From: Sulfuritalea sp.
GTDB lineage: Bacteria; Pseudomonadota; Gammaproteobacteria; Burkholderiales; Rhodocyclaceae
DNA length: 7,655 nucleotides
Reading direction: 5' to 3'
Assembly (NCBI GenBank): GCA_016708585.1
Contig: JADJFK010000045.1
Location: forward strand, 1-7,655
The translations under genes were made by a program, and so were the position numbers. This document shows positions 6,538 to 7,655 of the stretch, piece by piece. Positions within the stretch are counted from its first letter, which is position 1. Every line of letters starts with the position of its first letter. The notes below the pieces were generated by a model, which was not told where the DNA came from, made no database searches, and worked only from the letters and a program-made list of their open reading frames with translations.

Positions 6538-6564
6538 CGTTTCACACGAAACGGCGACAGACCC
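6538..6564. repeat. Right terminal inverted repeat of the ISL3-family element
   Basis: Reverse complement begins GGGTCTGTCGCCGTTTCGTG and matches the left end at 5104-5130 imperfectly. The outer border could be 6563 or 6564 because one C may belong to the target duplication. Confidence 0.7.
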
Positions 6565-6572
6565 TTTCCGTC
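6564..6572. repeat. Right target-site duplication, diverged by one base
   Basis: CTTTCCGTC against CTTTCGTC at 5096-5103. One extra C distinguishes the copies. The ambiguity of the IS border allows 8 or 9 bases. Confidence 0.55.
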
Positions 6573-7655
6573 GATGATATCCACTCCCGACTCAGGTATT
6601 TTACCGAGCACATCTTCGGCTATCCTGGAGGTACAAAGCCCTTCCAGGATCGCGTCCTCGCAACGCGTATTCGACGGCCGCGACGTGCTCAGGATTTCAC
6701 CACGGGCAGGCGGGGAGTCCTTCTGTTTTGGCTGCCAGCACTCCTCAGGCCTGGTTTGACGATTGTTGTCGCGCCATTGCGATCTCTGATGCGCGATCAG
6801 GATTTACTCGCTGCGCAAGAATGGAAATTGCAGCCGCTGAGTTCATCAAGTCTCGTCCAGAAGGAACCCGACGGCGCATCATGGAAGAAGCGCGGCTGGT
6901 TCCATCCGGTCTTATACGTAGCGCCAGAGCGCTTCGTGAATCAAGGATTTTCTCGAACAGTTGGCAGATCTCACGCAGGCGATTCCTACCAACGCTTGGC
7001 TATCGATGAGGCTCATTGCATATCTGAATGGGGGCATGATTTTCGGCCTACTATCTCAAGCTGCCATTCGTGCGCGATAGCCTATCTCGCGGCGAGCAGC
7101 CCTCTAATCTCGCCTCACGCCGCCACCGCGGGCAAGGAGGTTGAACGGACATGTGCGGGATCCTGAAACTCAGAGGGGTGAAGATGCTGACAGCAGCGAC
7201 GTAATCCGGGAAGCCGCCGCTGACCGGGTACGTTCCAGCTATGAGATAGTCTCTGCTGAAAATGCCGCCGCCAAGACGAGGCTGCTCCACGAGAGATGCT
7301 GAAGGAGCATATCACATGGCGCTCGGAGCGAGGCGGCTGACATCTCTCTTCGCGACTCGAACCAGAGTGCCCAAAAAGCACTGGGACTCGTGTTCTGCAT
7401 CTATGCGCAGATCCGCACGGCAGGCACTCAACCCATGAAGGACGGCGCATTATCTGCTATCAAGCGGATGAGCATTCTGGAAAAGACGGGAGATTTTGAG
7501 CCGGGTCGGCGTGCTCCCAAACAATGCCAGACTCGACGCCTATTCCACGGGCAGGGTTCGAGTTTTCGCCAGCAAGCAGCCAACTCTCTGTCCCCATTGC
7601 AATTCATATGATTACACTAGCCAGGAGGTCAGGGGTTCCGAAGATGATGACCTCG
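6570..7655 (+). pseudogene. 3' part of the nuclease-RecQ fusion: RecQ-family DEAH helicase, frameshifted, runs off the right edge
   Basis: Continuation of the gene cut at 5103. Frame 3 (from 6570): VDDIHSRLRYFTEHIFGYPG, GTKPFQDRVLATRI. Frame 1 (about 6669-6728): VFDGRDVLRISPRAGGESFC, the RecQ motif I, where the usual TGxGKS has become RAGGES, losing the lysine. Frame 3: WLPALLRPGLTIVVAPLRSL (motif Ia), then HPVLYVAPERF. Frame 1: FLEQLADLTQAIPTN. Frame 3: LAIDEAHCISEWGHDFRPT, the DEAH box plus RecQ-specific aromatic-loop region. Frame 2: YLKLPFVRDSLSRGEQPSNL. Frame 3: ATAGKEVER (motif III region). Further pieces follow: DSSDVIREAADRVRSSYEI-like (frame shifts at 7150-7310), KALGLVFCIYA (start of the second RecA domain, about 7366-7398), ADPHGRHSTHEGRR, and RVRVFASKQPTLCPHCNSYD (to the edge, frame 3) with a CPHC knuckle. 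About eight frame breaks. Helicase identity is firm; a defence role is inferred. Confidence 0.8.

Larger units (their letters stand above)
5104..6564 (-). mobile_element. ISL3-family insertion sequence, about 1461 bp, apparently complete
   Basis: One intact transposase gene fills most of the element. Terminal imperfect inverted repeats of about 27 bp are present: left GGGTTTAGTCCGTTCCGTG (from 5104), right, on the minus strand, GGGTCTGTCGCCGTTTCGTG (from 6564). They share the GGGT tip and a CGTGTGRAA core. Length, single transposase, and about 8-bp flanking duplication agree with the ISL3 family. It is inserted in the nuclease-RecQ pseudogene in the opposite orientation, between the linker and the helicase domain. 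About 160 bases lie between the transposase start and the right end and contain two inverted repeats. Its undamaged coding sequence, next to a decayed target, suggests a recent arrival or a conserved multi-copy element. Confidence 0.85.

Noticed and set aside
5033..6577. 514-codon plus-strand ORF
   Set aside because: It lies antisense to the ISL3 transposase, which has all catalytic motifs. Its sequence is a typical high-GC shadow, and it crosses both IS ends.
7553..7575. tRNA T-arm-like GGTTCGAGT
   Set aside because: No acceptor or anticodon stem around it; the bases lie in the reading frame of the helicase remnant.
1..7655. CRISPR array, rRNA or tRNA genes
   Set aside because: No regularly spaced repeats and no cloverleaf or rRNA-like sequence found by eye.

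Overview
This window is a stretch of a GC-rich proteobacterial chromosome (or large plasmid), most likely betaproteobacterial or a related gammaproteobacterium judging by codon use and the kinds of small phage genes present; the taxon is an inference. It is accessory DNA: the remains of a prophage-like or satellite-like replication module, followed by a broken large helicase gene that has been split by an insertion sequence. Most of the long genes are broken by many small insertions and deletions. The insertion-sequence transposase and three small genes are intact.

Left part, 1-3159 (+ strand). A Toprim-primase/RepA-like helicase fusion gene enters from the left edge and ends at 1255, with at least seven frame breaks. 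Next come a structured G-rich spacer (1241-1324), a broken small cysteine-rich phage-type gene (1337-1708), a conserved small phage-type gene with one frameshift (1725-2379), and three small intact ORFs (2276-2545, 2549-2821, 2836-3159), each with a good Shine-Dalgarno site. They are packed closely, partly overlapping, and would form one operon. Two of the three encode proteins sharing a near-identical STGPKSE(A/S)GK motif. The layout is that of the replication and early region of a small integrative element.

Middle, 3160-4208. I find no gene here. There are several hairpins, one of them strong (3527-3567), a group of degenerate repeats near 3780-3872 that resemble transposon ends, and a short minus-strand stretch resembling the N-terminus of an OLD/RecF-type ATPase.

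Right part, 4209-7655 (+ strand). A very large gene is broken here: an N-terminal DUF559/Vsr-like PD-(D/E)XK nuclease domain, a linker region, and then a RecQ-family DEAH helicase that runs off the right edge. The gene has about ten frame breaks, its Walker A lysine is lost, and a 1.46-kb ISL3-family element (5104-6564, transposase on the minus strand) is inserted between the nuclease/linker part and the helicase part. The insertion is flanked by a recognisable but slightly diverged 8-bp target duplication. Such nuclease-helicase fusions are typical of defence islands, so this is probably a dead defence gene; that role is an inference. I could not find a demonstrably new working system; the most unusual item is this nuclease-RecQ fusion.
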